32,858 bases of DNA from NCBI RefSeq assembly GCF_001754075.1, contig NZ_MIEH01000035.1, positions 1-32,858 of the forward strand, written 5' to 3'. The notes under the pieces were generated by a model. It did no database searches, was not told the origin of the DNA, and saw only the letters and a list, made by a program, of their open reading frames with translations. This DNA comes from Merdimonas faecis (lineage in GTDB: Bacteria; Bacillota; Clostridia; Lachnospirales; Lachnospiraceae). The translations under genes and the position numbers were made by a program. Each line of letters opens with the position of its first letter. Within the stretch, counting starts at the first letter, position 1. Shown in pieces: positions 15,488 through 24,226 of the stretch.

Positions 15488-16429
15488 ATGACAGTAGTAC
15501 CTTTATTCGTGTGTACTGGTTTTCTGGACAGCGGGAAGACCACACTGGTCAAAGAGACCCTGATGGAGCAGGAGTGGATCCAGCCCGGGCGGACGCTTTT
15601 GATCTGCTGCGAGGAAGGAGAAGTCGAATATCCGGAAGAATATCTGAAATCCAAAAACATGGTTCTTCACCAGGTGACAGAAAAGGAACAGCTGACATCA
15701 GCGTTTTTTAAGAGCTGCAATAAAAAATACCGGCCGGTTCAGGTGGTGATTGAATATAATGGCATGTGGAAGCTGGAGGATCTTTTAAGCATTAAATATC
15801 CCTACAACTGGGAACTGCAGGGGGTTTACTCTACAGTAAACGGACTGACCCTGGATATGTATCTGAAAAATATGCGCAACATGCTGATGGAACAGCTGAC
15901 AGAGTCTGAGCTGATCGTCGTCAACCGGTGTGCGGAGGGTGTGGACCGCTCGGGATTCCGTCGGGCCCTGAAGGTGCAGAATCCAATGGCGCAGCTGATC
16001 TTTGAAGATACAGAAGGACGGATCATCCAGCCGTCTTCGGACGACCTTCCTTACGACACCGGGCAGGATGTGATCGAGATTGCGGATGAGGATTTCGGGA
16101 TCTGGTATGTGGATGCCTATGACCACCCGGACCGGTATCTGGACAAAACCATGGTATTTAAGGCACAGATTTTTCGACCGAAGGGTATGGAGGACAATAT
16201 GTTTGTGCCGGTGCGCAAGATTATGACCTGCTGCGCCGCAGATATCCGTTTCTATGGATATCCGTGCAGATCCAAGAAAAAGATTGAAGGAGACAAGCGT
16301 AAATATTATCAGGTGACAGCAAGATTCGCATATGAGTCCGTCGGATTCGGGAACGAGCAGCCGGTCCTTTATCTGGAGGGGCTTGAAGAGGCGGAAAAGC
16401 CGAGAGAAGATGTGGTCTATCTGGGGTAA
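15488..16429 (+). CDS. G3E GTPase-like protein fused to a YcgQ/DUF1980-like C-terminal domain
   Basis: A 313-residue protein. Residues 1-185 are a G3E GTPase with Walker A GFLDSGKT (11-18) and the switch segment IEYNGMWKL (88-96, compare IEPSGVGKL in its neighbour). The family CxCC site is missing; LLICCEEGEVEY (37-48) stands near there. Residues about 195-313 resemble the C-terminal domain of YcgQ/TIGR03943 proteins, with a W-Y...P.RYLDK opening, a VPVRKIMTCCAAD core (Cys248-Cys249) and a late PVLYLEG strand. Such proteins are usually encoded beside permeases and CobW GTPases in metal-linked clusters; a fusion of the two is my reading, not a database result. The start is supported by GGAAGGTG six bases upstream. 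Confidence 0.75.
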   Translation: MTVVPLFVCTGFLDSGKTTLVKETLMEQEWIQPGRTLLICCEEGEVEYPEEYLKSKNMVLHQVTEKEQLTSAFFKSCNKKYRPVQVVIEYNGMWKLEDLLSIKYPYNWELQGVYSTVNGLTLDMYLKNMRNMLMEQLTESELIVVNRCAEGVDRSGFRRALKVQNPMAQLIFEDTEGRIIQPSSDDLPYDTGQDVIEIADEDFGIWYVDAYDHPDRYLDKTMVFKAQIFRPKGMEDNMFVPVRKIMTCCAADIRFYGYPCRSKKKIEGDKRKYYQVTARFAYESVGFGNEQPVLYLEGLEEAEKPREDVVYLG

Positions 16430-16469
16430 TGTGTACCGAAAAAGGAACAAAAATAAGCTTAAGAATCAC

Positions 16470-16498
16470 TAGACTTTTAAAATACCAGGGACTATAAT
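16470..16498 (+). promoter_or_regulatory. Promoter for nifJ
   Basis: TAGACT (16470-16475) and a perfect TATAAT (16493-16498) with a 17-bp spacer, followed by a very AT-rich leader of about 50 bases. Confidence 0.75.
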
Positions 16499-16556
16499 AT
16501 TTATATATGCCAAATTATTTATAATTTGTACAATTTTTGAAGGAGGAACAACGAAA

Positions 16557-19500
16557 ATGGCAAGAAAAATGAAGACCATGGATGGTAATCAGGCTGCGGC
16601 TCATGTGGCATATGCCTACACAGAAGTTGCAACAATTTATCCGATTACTCCATCATCTGTTATGCCAGAACATGTAGATGAGTGGGCAACCGAGGGAAGA
16701 AAGAATATCTTTGGACAGACAGTCCAGGTTACAGAAATGCAGTCAGAGGCAGGTGCGGCAGGTGCTGTACACGGATCTCTGTCCGCAGGTGCCCTGACCA
16801 CTACATTTACAGCATCTCAGGGACTTCTGCTGATGATCCCGAACCTGTACAAGGTTGCAGGTGAGCAGCTTCCGGGTGTGTTCCACGTATCCGCACGTGC
16901 ACTTGCAAGCCATGCACTTTCCATCTTTGGAGATCATTCTGACGTGTATGCCTGTCGTCAGACAGGAGCAGCAATGCTCTGTGAGTCCAGCGTACAAGAA
17001 GTCATGGACTTAAGCCCGGTTGCACATTGTGCGGCTCTGAAAGGCAAGCTCCCATTTATCAACTTCTTTGATGGATTCCGTACTTCCCACGAGATTCAGA
17101 AGATCGAGACATGGGATTACGAAGATCTGAAAGACTTGGTAGATATGGATGCGATCGATGAATTCAGAAATCATGCACTGAATCCAAATCATCCATGCCA
17201 GAGAGGTTCCGCACAGAATCCGGATATCTTCTTCCAGGCAAGAGAGGCCTGCAATCCGTATTACGATGCTATGCCGGGAATCGTTCAGGAATACATGGAC
17301 AAGGTTAATGCAAAGATCGGCACCAACTATAAGCTGTTCAACTACTACGGAGCAGAGGATGCTGAAAAAGTTATCGTTGCAATGGGATCCGCATGCGATA
17401 CCATCGAAGAGACCATTGATTACCTGCTGGCAGCCGGTGAAAAAGTCGGTGTCGTAAAAGTACGTCTGTACAGACCATTCTGTGCACAGGCACTGATCGA
17501 CGCTATCCCGGATACTGTAAAATACATCAACGTTCTGGACAGAACGAAAGAGCCGGGAGCACAGGGCGAGCCTCTGTACCTGGATGTTGTATCCGCACTG
17601 AAAGGATCCAAGTTTGACAGCGTACCGGTATACAGCGGACGTTACGGACTGGGCTCCAAAGACACCACACCTGCACAGATCGTTGCAGTATTCAATAACA
17701 CAGAGAAGGAAAGATTCACAATCGGTATCGAAGATGATGTGACAAACCTGTCTCTTACTACAGGACCGGCTCTGGTTACCACACCGGAGGGAACCATCAA
17801 CTGCAAGTTCTGGGGACTTGGCGCTGACGGTACGGTAGGCGCAAACAAGAACTCCATTAAGATCATCGGTGACAACACAGACATGTACGCACAGGCTTAC
17901 TTTGACTATGACTCCAAGAAGTCCGGCGGTGTTACCATGTCTCACCTGCGTTTTGGTAAATCACCGATCAAATCCACATACCTGATCCACCAGGCAAACT
18001 TTGTTGCATGTCACAATCCGTCTTATGTGAATAAGTACAACATGGTTCAGGAGCTGGTAGACGGAGGAACATTCCTTCTGAACTGCCCATGGGATATGGA
18101 AGGACTGGAGAAACACCTTCCGGGACAGGTAAAAGCATATATTGCTGATCACAACATCAAGTTCTACACTATCGATGGTATCAAGATCGGTAAGGAGATC
18201 GGACTTGGCGGACGTATCAATACCGTTCTTCAGTCTGCATTCTTCAAGCTGGCAGCCATCATTCCGGAAGAGGAAGCCATTGACCTGATGAAGAAGGCTG
18301 CAAAGGCTACTTACGGAAGAAAAGGTGATAAGATCGTACAGATGAACTACGATGCGATCGATGCCGGAGCAAAACAGGTACACGAAGTAGAGGTTCCGGA
18401 ATCCTGGAAATCCTGCCAGGACGAAGGCCTGTTCTCACCTGAAGTAAAAGGCGGAAGAGAAGACGTAGTAAGCTTTGTTAAGAATATCCAGACAAAGGTA
18501 AATTCTCAGGAAGGAAATACTCTGCCTGTATCTGCATTTAAAGATTATGTAGACGGTTCCACGCCGTCCGGATCTTCTGCATACGAGAAACGTGGTATTG
18601 CGGTAGATATCCCGGTATGGAAGCCGGAGAATTGTATCCAGTGTAACCGTTGTGCATACGTTTGTCCGCATGCAGTTATCCGTCCGGTAGCTCTGACAGA
18701 GGAAGAGTATGCAAATGCACCGGAAGGAATGGAAGCAATCGATATGATCGGTATGCCGGGAATGAAATTCTCCATGACAGTATCCGCTTACGATTGTACC
18801 GGATGCGGCTCCTGTGCAAATGTATGTCCTGGAAAGAAGGGCGAGAAGGCTCTGGTTATGGAAAACATGGAAGCAAATGCCGGAAAACAGGATTTCTTCG
18901 ACTATGGAAGAGCAATCGAGGTAAAACCGGAAGTTGTTGCCAAATTCAAACCGGAAACCGTAAAGGGAAGCCAGTTCAAACAGCCGCTGCTTGAGTTCTC
19001 AGGAGCATGTGCGGGATGTGGAGAGACTCCATATGCAAAACTGGTAACACAGCTGTTCGGTGACAGAATGTATATTGCAAACGCGACAGGATGTTCCTCT
19101 ATCTGGGGTAACTCCTCACCGTCTACACCATATACCGTTAACGAAAAAGGACAGGGTCCGGCATGGTCCAACTCTCTGTTTGAGGACAATGCAGAGTTCG
19201 GCTATGGTATGCTGCTTGCTCAGAAAGCAATCAGAAAGAGACTGAAAGAAGAAGTAGAAAACATTGCAGCATCTGACAAGGCTTCCGCAGAAGTAAAAGA
19301 AGCGTGCCAGGAATATCTGGATACATTCAACTGCGGCGCAAGCAACGGAGATGCTACAGATAAATTAGTTGCCGCTCTGGAAGGATGCGACTGTGATCTC
19401 TGCAAGGATGTTGTAAAGAACAAAGACTTTCTGGCTAAGAAGTCCCAGTGGATCTTCGGTGGTGACGGATGGGCTTACGATATCGGATTCGGCGGTGTTG

Positions 19501-20093
19501 ACCATGTACTTGCAAGCGGTGAGGACATCAACATCATGGTATTCGATACCGAGGTTTACTCCAACACGGGTGGACAGTCCTCCAAAGCTACTAAGACTGG
19601 CGCTACCGCTCAGTTCGCTGCAAACGGAAAAGAAACCAAGAAGAAAGACCTGGCAGGCATCGCTATGAGCTATGGCTACGTATATGTAGCACAGATTGCT
19701 ATGGGTGCTGACTTCAACCAGACTGTGAAAGCAATCGCAGAGGCAGAGGCATATCCGGGACCGTCACTGATCATTGCATACGCTCCATGTATCAACCATG
19801 GTATCAAGAAAGGTATGAGCAAAGCTCAGACTGAGGAGCAGCTGGCAGTAGAATGTGGATACTGGAACAACTTCCGTTTCAACCCGGCAGCAGAAGGCGC
19901 GAAATTCACGCTGGACAGCAAAGAGCCGAAGCAGGAAGAGTATCAGGGATTCCTGGACGGAGAAGTTCGTTACAACGCTCTGAAGAGAGCAGATCCGGAA
20001 AGAGCCGCAAAACTCTTCGCAAAGAACGAGAAAGAGGCTATGGACAGATATGCTTATCTGAAGAAGCTGGTAACTCTGTACGGAGAAGACTAA
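16557..20093 (+). CDS. nifJ: Pyruvate:ferredoxin (flavodoxin) oxidoreductase, single-chain
   Basis: Oxidises pyruvate with CoA to acetyl-CoA and CO2, reducing ferredoxin; the central carbon enzyme of anaerobes. The 1178-residue chain has the standard fused order: pyrimidine domain (YPITPSSVMPE near 22-32), transketolase-C-like domain, gamma domain, a two-cluster ferredoxin domain with Cys693/696/699/703 and Cys747/750/753/757, and a C-terminal TPP domain with CAGCGE (Cys818, Cys821), NATGCSSIWG and the Mg-TPP motif GDGWAYDIGFGG. The start follows AAGGAGGA (16541-16548 region). Codon use is strongly biased, like hppA and unlike neighbours, which suggests very high expression. It is a single-gene unit between its own promoter and terminator. 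Confidence 0.97.
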   Translation: MARKMKTMDGNQAAAHVAYAYTEVATIYPITPSSVMPEHVDEWATEGRKNIFGQTVQVTEMQSEAGAAGAVHGSLSAGALTTTFTASQGLLLMIPNLYKVAGEQLPGVFHVSARALASHALSIFGDHSDVYACRQTGAAMLCESSVQEVMDLSPVAHCAALKGKLPFINFFDGFRTSHEIQKIETWDYEDLKDLVDMDAIDEFRNHALNPNHPCQRGSAQNPDIFFQAREACNPYYDAMPGIVQEYMDKVNAKIGTNYKLFNYYGAEDAEKVIVAMGSACDTIEETIDYLLAAGEKVGVVKVRLYRPFCAQALIDAIPDTVKYINVLDRTKEPGAQGEPLYLDVVSALKGSKFDSVPVYSGRYGLGSKDTTPAQIVAVFNNTEKERFTIGIEDDVTNLSLTTGPALVTTPEGTINCKFWGLGADGTVGANKNSIKIIGDNTDMYAQAYFDYDSKKSGGVTMSHLRFGKSPIKSTYLIHQANFVACHNPSYVNKYNMVQELVDGGTFLLNCPWDMEGLEKHLPGQVKAYIADHNIKFYTIDGIKIGKEIGLGGRINTVLQSAFFKLAAIIPEEEAIDLMKKAAKATYGRKGDKIVQMNYDAIDAGAKQVHEVEVPESWKSCQDEGLFSPEVKGGREDVVSFVKNIQTKVNSQEGNTLPVSAFKDYVDGSTPSGSSAYEKRGIAVDIPVWKPENCIQCNRCAYVCPHAVIRPVALTEEEYANAPEGMEAIDMIGMPGMKFSMTVSAYDCTGCGSCANVCPGKKGEKALVMENMEANAGKQDFFDYGRAIEVKPEVVAKFKPETVKGSQFKQPLLEFSGACAGCGETPYAKLVTQLFGDRMYIANATGCSSIWGNSSPSTPYTVNEKGQGPAWSNSLFEDNAEFGYGMLLAQKAIRKRLKEEVENIAASDKASAEVKEACQEYLDTFNCGASNGDATDKLVAALEGCDCDLCKDVVKNKDFLAKKSQWIFGGDGWAYDIGFGGVDHVLASGEDINIMVFDTEVYSNTGGQSSKATKTGATAQFAANGKETKKKDLAGIAMSYGYVYVAQIAMGADFNQTVKAIAEAEAYPGPSLIIAYAPCINHGIKKGMSKAQTEEQLAVECGYWNNFRFNPAAEGAKFTLDSKEPKQEEYQGFLDGEVRYNALKRADPERAAKLFAKNEKEAMDRYAYLKKLVTLYGED

Positions 20094-20122
20094 AAACCAG
20101 AAGGATTTTAAATCCACAAGAT

Positions 20123-20160
20123 AAAAAACGGGGCAGACAAGTTGTCTGTCCCGTTTTTTA
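20123..20160 (+). terminator. Terminator after nifJ
   Basis: Long stem of 20123-20140 with 20142-20159 (AAAAAACGGGGCAGACAA against its near complement, one G-U pair), ending in T6. Confidence 0.9.
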
Positions 20161-20196
20161 TTTGCGTATGATCGGATATGGCAGAAATGACTTTTG

Positions 20197-20225
20197 TTGC
20201 CAATAATGGAATAATATGGTATAAT
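20197..20225 (+). promoter_or_regulatory. Promoter for the HTH-Uma2 gene
   Basis: TTGCCA (20197-20202) and TATAAT (20220-20225), 17-bp spacer, 50 bp before the start. Confidence 0.7.
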
Positions 20226-20274
20226 AATGGAAATAAAACGGTGAATCGGATGGTTCGAAAGGGAGGTTTTTTCC

Positions 20275-21093
20275 ATGACGCTTGAGGAGATGCGGGAAAA
20301 GAAGAGGGAATATGGTTTTACCAATGAGCAGATTTCTGATTACACCGGGGTTCCGCTTGCAACGGTGCAGAAAATCTTTGCCGGGGTTACAGAATCGCCC
20401 AGATATGCCACCTTACAGGCGCTTGAGACGCTGTTTCGTCAACTGGAAGGAGAAAGGAATCCGGGCCTGGCAGCAGACCGGGTGGCGGAAAGCCCGGCGT
20501 ATATGGCGGATTGTTTGAAGTCCCAGGGAGAATACACACTGGCGGATTACTATTCTCTGCCGGACGAGAGGCGGGTGGAGCTGATCGACGGTGTGATTTA
20601 TGATATGTCATCGCCGGAGTCCATCCACCAGATCTTGATTACGGCAATATGGAAGGATTTGTTCAATTTTATCAGTGACAAGAAAGGGGACTGCCTGCCC
20701 ATGATCGCTCCGCTGGATGTGCAGCTTGACCGGGATGACCGGACAATGGTGCAGCCGGACGTGCTGGTGGTATGCGACCGCGGCAAGGTGGTGCGGCGGT
20801 GTGTTTACGGGGCGCCGGACTTTGTGGCGGAGATCCTTTCCAAATCTACATGGGAAAAGGACATGTATGTAAAGCTTGGAAAATATGAGGCGGCAGGAGT
20901 CCGGGAATATTGGATCGTCGACCCAAAGAAGAAAAGAGTGCTGGTCTATGATTTTGAACACACAGACTTTCCGGCGCTGTATACATTTATGGATCAGATT
21001 CCGGTAGGGATTTTTGACGGAGAGTGCAGGGTAGATTTTGCGGCAATCTATGAGTATGTCCGGTTCCTTTATGAGCTGGATGAGGACGAATAA
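20275..21093 (+). CDS. Uma2 family (DUF820) putative endonuclease with N-terminal helix-turn-helix
   Basis: The 272-residue protein joins an XRE-like HTH (residues 1-55, NEQISDYTGVPLATVQKIFAG) to a Uma2 PD-(D/E)xK domain (about 88-265). The nuclease-like core shows Asp162 in QPDVLVV, Glu186 in PDFVAEIL, Lys200 in MYVKLGKYEAAGVREYWIVDP, which is the family hallmark. Uma2 proteins are abundant in cyanobacteria and found in many clostridia, but their biological role is not settled. A GGGAGG site precedes the start. It is monocistronic. The HTH may direct the domain to DNA or regulate its own promoter; both are inference. Confidence 0.87.
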   Translation: MTLEEMREKKREYGFTNEQISDYTGVPLATVQKIFAGVTESPRYATLQALETLFRQLEGERNPGLAADRVAESPAYMADCLKSQGEYTLADYYSLPDERRVELIDGVIYDMSSPESIHQILITAIWKDLFNFISDKKGDCLPMIAPLDVQLDRDDRTMVQPDVLVVCDRGKVVRRCVYGAPDFVAEILSKSTWEKDMYVKLGKYEAAGVREYWIVDPKKKRVLVYDFEHTDFPALYTFMDQIPVGIFDGECRVDFAAIYEYVRFLYELDEDE

Positions 21094-21100
21094 ATATCTA

Positions 21101-21129
21101 TTGCCGCCGGGAGGAATAAAAGGTAAAAT
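21101..21129 (+). promoter_or_regulatory. Promoter for glsA
   Basis: TTGCCG (21101-21106) and TAAAAT (21124-21129) with a 17-bp spacer, starting 8 bp after the upstream stop codon. Confidence 0.65.
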
Positions 21130-21162
21130 AGTTGAGGAGTTTTAGAAAGTGGGGAAGAGAGT

Positions 21163-22086
21163 ATGGAATTGACAGAAGAGATTTTGAGAGACGCCCTGCA
21201 TTATGGCAAGGCGTTTACCAAACTGGGGCGGACAGCACAGTATATCCCCGAGCTGCGCGCCGTTAATCGGTATTATCTGGGGATCTGTACTATGGATCTG
21301 GACGGAAATGTACTGGAAGTCGGGGATACAAGAGTGCCTTTTACGATCCAGAGTATCTCCAAGCTGGTGTCTCTGATCCTTGCGATCCGTGACTGCGGGG
21401 CGGACCATCTGTTCCATGAAAAGGTTGGGGTAGAGCCTACGGGAGATCCCTTTAATTCGATTGTAAAGCTGGAAACAAAGACCAGACCATTCAATCCCTT
21501 TATCAATGCCGGAGCGATCACGGTGGCAAGCTGTATCCAGGGAAAAGATGCCGATGAAAAGTTTGGGCGGTTTCTGGAATTTACAAGAAAGCTGTGCAAT
21601 AATCATGAAATTGCACTGAATCAGCCGGTATATGAGTCGGAGAGAGAAACAGGAGACAGGAACCGGGCACTGGCATATTACCTGAAGGCGTCCGGGATCC
21701 TGGAAGGGGATGTGGAGGAGTGCCTGGATTTTTATTTCCGCATGTGCTCAGTGGATGTGACTGCCCATGATATCGCATATATGAGTCTTGTGCTTGCGAA
21801 TCATGGAATAGATCCTCTGGACGGGGAAGAGCTGATCGAGCCTCAGTATGCAAAGGCGATCAGGGCATTGATGCTTACCTGCGGCATGTATGATGGTTCG
21901 GGAGAATTTGCCATGACCGTAGGCTTTCCTGCAAAGAGTGGTGTCGGCGGGGGAATTGCGGTGCCTCTGGTGGATCGGATGGGTATCGGTGTATTTGGTC
22001 CTGCCCTGGATGAGAAGGGAAACAGTGCGGGAGGCATTAAAATATTAGAGTATCTTTCAAATAAAATGAATATTTCTCTTTTTTAG
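21163..22086 (+). CDS. glsA: Glutaminase (serine-dependent, beta-lactamase fold)
   Basis: Hydrolyses glutamine to glutamate and ammonia in the cytoplasm. At 307 residues it has the usual bacterial length. The catalytic pair is Ser64-x-x-Lys67 in FTIQSISKLVS, and the conserved NPFINAGAI segment follows at about 112-120. The C-terminal SGVGGGIAVPLVDRMGIGVFGP block is also typical. It has its own promoter and sits before the lysine-riboswitch unit in the same direction. A GGGGAAGAG ribosome site is present. Confidence 0.95.
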   Translation: MELTEEILRDALHYGKAFTKLGRTAQYIPELRAVNRYYLGICTMDLDGNVLEVGDTRVPFTIQSISKLVSLILAIRDCGADHLFHEKVGVEPTGDPFNSIVKLETKTRPFNPFINAGAITVASCIQGKDADEKFGRFLEFTRKLCNNHEIALNQPVYESERETGDRNRALAYYLKASGILEGDVEECLDFYFRMCSVDVTAHDIAYMSLVLANHGIDPLDGEELIEPQYAKAIRALMLTCGMYDGSGEFAMTVGFPAKSGVGGGIAVPLVDRMGIGVFGPALDEKGNSAGGIKILEYLSNKMNISLF

Positions 22087-22110
22087 TAATGTAAGATTTT
22101 GCATTACTTA

Positions 22111-22138
22111 TTGACATTTACCAAGAAAGATGTAAAAA
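22111..22138 (+). promoter_or_regulatory. Promoter for the riboswitch-transporter unit
   Basis: TTGACA (22111-22116) and TAAAAA (22133-22138) with a 16-bp spacer, placed just ahead of the riboswitch. A weak hairpin AGTAATG/CATTACT (22085-22091 with 22102-22108) stands between it and glsA. Confidence 0.6.
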
Positions 22139-22164
22139 TGGACTAGATAAATCATGAAGAACCA

Positions 22165-22330
22165 GATAGAGGTGCGGGCTTCATCAGTATTTGAAAAGCA
22201 TGGGTTCCGGAGAGACTGCTTTTAGAAAGAAAGGGGAGACCGCCGAAGGGGGAAGGAGAGTTCCGGATCTTTGTCCCTCTGGGACGCAGTCAGAACATGC
22301 TGCGGACTGTCACTTTTGTGGAGCGCTATC
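22165..22330 (+). promoter_or_regulatory. Lysine riboswitch (L-box) aptamer
   Basis: Conserved L-box blocks occur in order: GATAGAGGTGCGG (from 22165), AGTATTTGAAAAGCA with its partner TGCTTTT, AAAGGGGAGACCGCCGAAG (22230-22248), and GACGCAGTC...GGACTGTC. The closing P1 helix pairs GATAG (22165-22169) with CTATC (22326-22330). A terminator follows at 22381-22426, so lysine binding should stop transcription before the transporter. I recognised it by eye from the B. subtilis lysC leader pattern; a covariance search would confirm it. Confidence 0.9.
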
Positions 22331-22380
22331 AGGGATAAGAGTCGGGAACTGCGGATGAAAAGACAGAAAAAGAGATGATT

Positions 22381-22426
22381 ATGCCATGGGCGCGGAAGAA
22401 AAGCGTTGTTCATGGCATTTTTTATT
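22381..22426 (+). terminator. Riboswitch-controlled transcription terminator
   Basis: Arms ATGCCATG (22381-22388) and CATGGCAT (22411-22418), an inner CGC/GCG pair, then a run of Ts. It lies between the L-box aptamer and the transporter start and so forms the expression platform. Confidence 0.85.
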
Positions 22427-22470
22427 TACTTTTACAGATTTGTATTTTAGAAAGAGAGGAAGAGGTAACT

Positions 22471-24075
22471 ATGAGAGGGAAAAGGAAAATCCTGTGGGGA
22501 ACAATGACTCTGCTGCTGGTCCTGGCCTTAAGTACCATGACAGTATTTGCGGCAGACGGGGCAGAGGAGTATGTTCCTGATATGTATGCGACTTTCTGGT
22601 CTTTGATTCCGCCGGTGGTGGCTATCGTGCTGGCGTTGATCACAAAAGAGGTATACAGTTCACTGTTTATCGGGATCCTGATAGGTGGTGTTTTTTATTC
22701 CGGATTTCAGTTTGAGCGGACGATCACACATGTCTTCCAGGACGGGATCGTAGGTGTGCTGTCCGACAGCTATAATGTGGGAATACTGGTGTTTCTGGTG
22801 ATTCTGGGGATCATGGTATGTATGATGAACAAAGCGGGAGGCTCTGCGGCGTTCGGGCGCTGGGCCAGCGAACATATCAAGAGCCGTATCGGGGCACAGC
22901 TTGCTACGATCCTTTTGGGAGTTCTGATCTTTATTGATGACTATTTCAACTGTCTGACAGTGGGAAGTGTTATGCGGCCGGTGACAGATAAGCACAATGT
23001 TTCCCGGGCAAAGCTTTCCTATCTGATCGATGCGACGGCAGCGCCGGTATGTATCATTGCGCCGATTTCCTCCTGGGCGGCGGCTGTAACAGGGTTTGTA
23101 GAGGGAGAGGATGGATTTTCCATTTTCATCCGGGCGATTCCATATAATTATTATGCGCTTTTGACTATTACGATGATGATAGCGCTGGTACTTCTGAAAG
23201 TGGATTACGGTCCGATGAAGCTCCATGAGGACAATGCCAAAAAAGGAGATATTTATACAACACCGGACCGTCCCTATGCAGGGATGGAGGAAGAGGTCGA
23301 TGAGTCTAAGGGGCGTGTGATTGACCTTGTATTTCCGATTCTGGTGCTGATTGTGTGCTGCGTGATCGGGATGATCTATACGGGAGGATTTTTCTCCGGT
23401 ACGGGGGTTGTTGAGGCGTTTTCTAACAGCGATGCCTCGGTAGGCCTGATGTTTGGAAGCTTCTTTGCTTTTGTGATCACGACCGTATTTTATGCGATCC
23501 GCAAAGTGCTGTCCTTTAGTGAGACTATGACCTGTGTTCCGGAAGGATTCAAGGCGATGGTCCCGGCAATCCTGATCCTTACATTTGCCTGGACGCTGAA
23601 GGCGATGACAGACAGTCTGGGTGCGGCAGAATATGTGGCAGGAGTCGTGGAAACAGCAGCCGGAGGATTCCTTCACCTGCTCCCGGCGATCATCTTTGTG
23701 GTCGGCTGCCTTCTTGCTTTTGCAACCGGTACCTCCTGGGGAACCTTTGGTATTCTGATTCCTATCGTAGTGGCAGTGTTCCAGGGAACCAATGAAACCA
23801 TGATGATCATTTCTATTTCAGCATGTATGGCAGGCGCGGTGTGCGGCGACCATTGTTCTCCGATCTCGGATACAACGATCATGTCGTCGGCGGGAGCCCA
23901 GTGCAACCATGTTAATCATGTGACAACACAGCTTCCTTATGCGGTGACCTGTGCGGTGGTGTCATTTGTAGCATACATTATTGCAGGATTTGTACAGAAT
24001 CCGTTTATTTGCCTTCCGATTGGCATCATCATGATGGTTGGAACGTTGGCTGTGATCAAAAAAATCAATGCATAA
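22471..24075 (+). CDS. lysW: NhaC-family transporter under lysine riboswitch control (LysW candidate)
   Basis: A 534-residue integral membrane protein of the NhaC ion transporter superfamily, with about 12 hydrophobic segments and the conserved late block GAVCGDHCSPISDTTIMSS. Residues 1-26 look like a signal peptide (LLLVLALSTMTVFA), unusual for this family. The start at 22471 follows a purine-rich AGAGAGGAAGAGG site; a longer frame from 22375 would be read out of the terminator. Published comparative genomics proposed that L-box-controlled NhaC-like proteins (LysW) import lysine. Here the riboswitch supports a lysine-related cargo, but exchange of another amino acid or ion is not excluded. 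Confidence 0.88.
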   Translation: MRGKRKILWGTMTLLLVLALSTMTVFAADGAEEYVPDMYATFWSLIPPVVAIVLALITKEVYSSLFIGILIGGVFYSGFQFERTITHVFQDGIVGVLSDSYNVGILVFLVILGIMVCMMNKAGGSAAFGRWASEHIKSRIGAQLATILLGVLIFIDDYFNCLTVGSVMRPVTDKHNVSRAKLSYLIDATAAPVCIIAPISSWAAAVTGFVEGEDGFSIFIRAIPYNYYALLTITMMIALVLLKVDYGPMKLHEDNAKKGDIYTTPDRPYAGMEEEVDESKGRVIDLVFPILVLIVCCVIGMIYTGGFFSGTGVVEAFSNSDASVGLMFGSFFAFVITTVFYAIRKVLSFSETMTCVPEGFKAMVPAILILTFAWTLKAMTDSLGAAEYVAGVVETAAGGFLHLLPAIIFVVGCLLAFATGTSWGTFGILIPIVVAVFQGTNETMMIISISACMAGAVCGDHCSPISDTTIMSSAGAQCNHVNHVTTQLPYAVTCAVVSFVAYIIAGFVQNPFICLPIGIIMMVGTLAVIKKINA

Positions 24076-24110
24076 CGACGGGAAAAGCTGTGAAAAATAA
24101 AATCAGAAAT

Positions 24111-24148
24111 AAAAAGGACGACACGGATAAAGCCGTGCCGTTCTTTTT
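24111..24148 (+). terminator. Terminator after the NhaC-family gene
   Basis: Arms AAAAAGGACGACACGG (24111-24126) and CCGTGCCGTTCTTTTT (24133-24148), mostly paired with a few mismatches or G-U pairs. Confidence 0.75.
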
Positions 24149-24149
24149 A

Positions 24150-24178
24150 TTGCAGGCGAAATCGAAAAGCGTTATAAT
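24150..24178 (+). promoter_or_regulatory. Promoter for the M16C peptidase gene
   Basis: TTGCAG (24150-24155) and TATAAT (24173-24178), 17-bp spacer, starting 2 bp after the preceding terminator. Confidence 0.75.
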
Positions 24179-24226
24179 ATGTGGAAATGGGTGAGCCAGT
24201 ATCAGGAAAGGAGTCGGACAAAAGTT

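Noticed and set aside
22375-22470. Longer start for the NhaC-family gene
   Set aside because: This stretch is the riboswitch terminator; translation from it would not occur in a full leader context, and the site before 22471 is good.
22660-23676. Minus-strand open frame of 338 codons over the NhaC-family gene
   Set aside because: Antisense to a clear membrane protein; its His/Arg/Asn-rich product is typical of a frame opposite hydrophobic codons.
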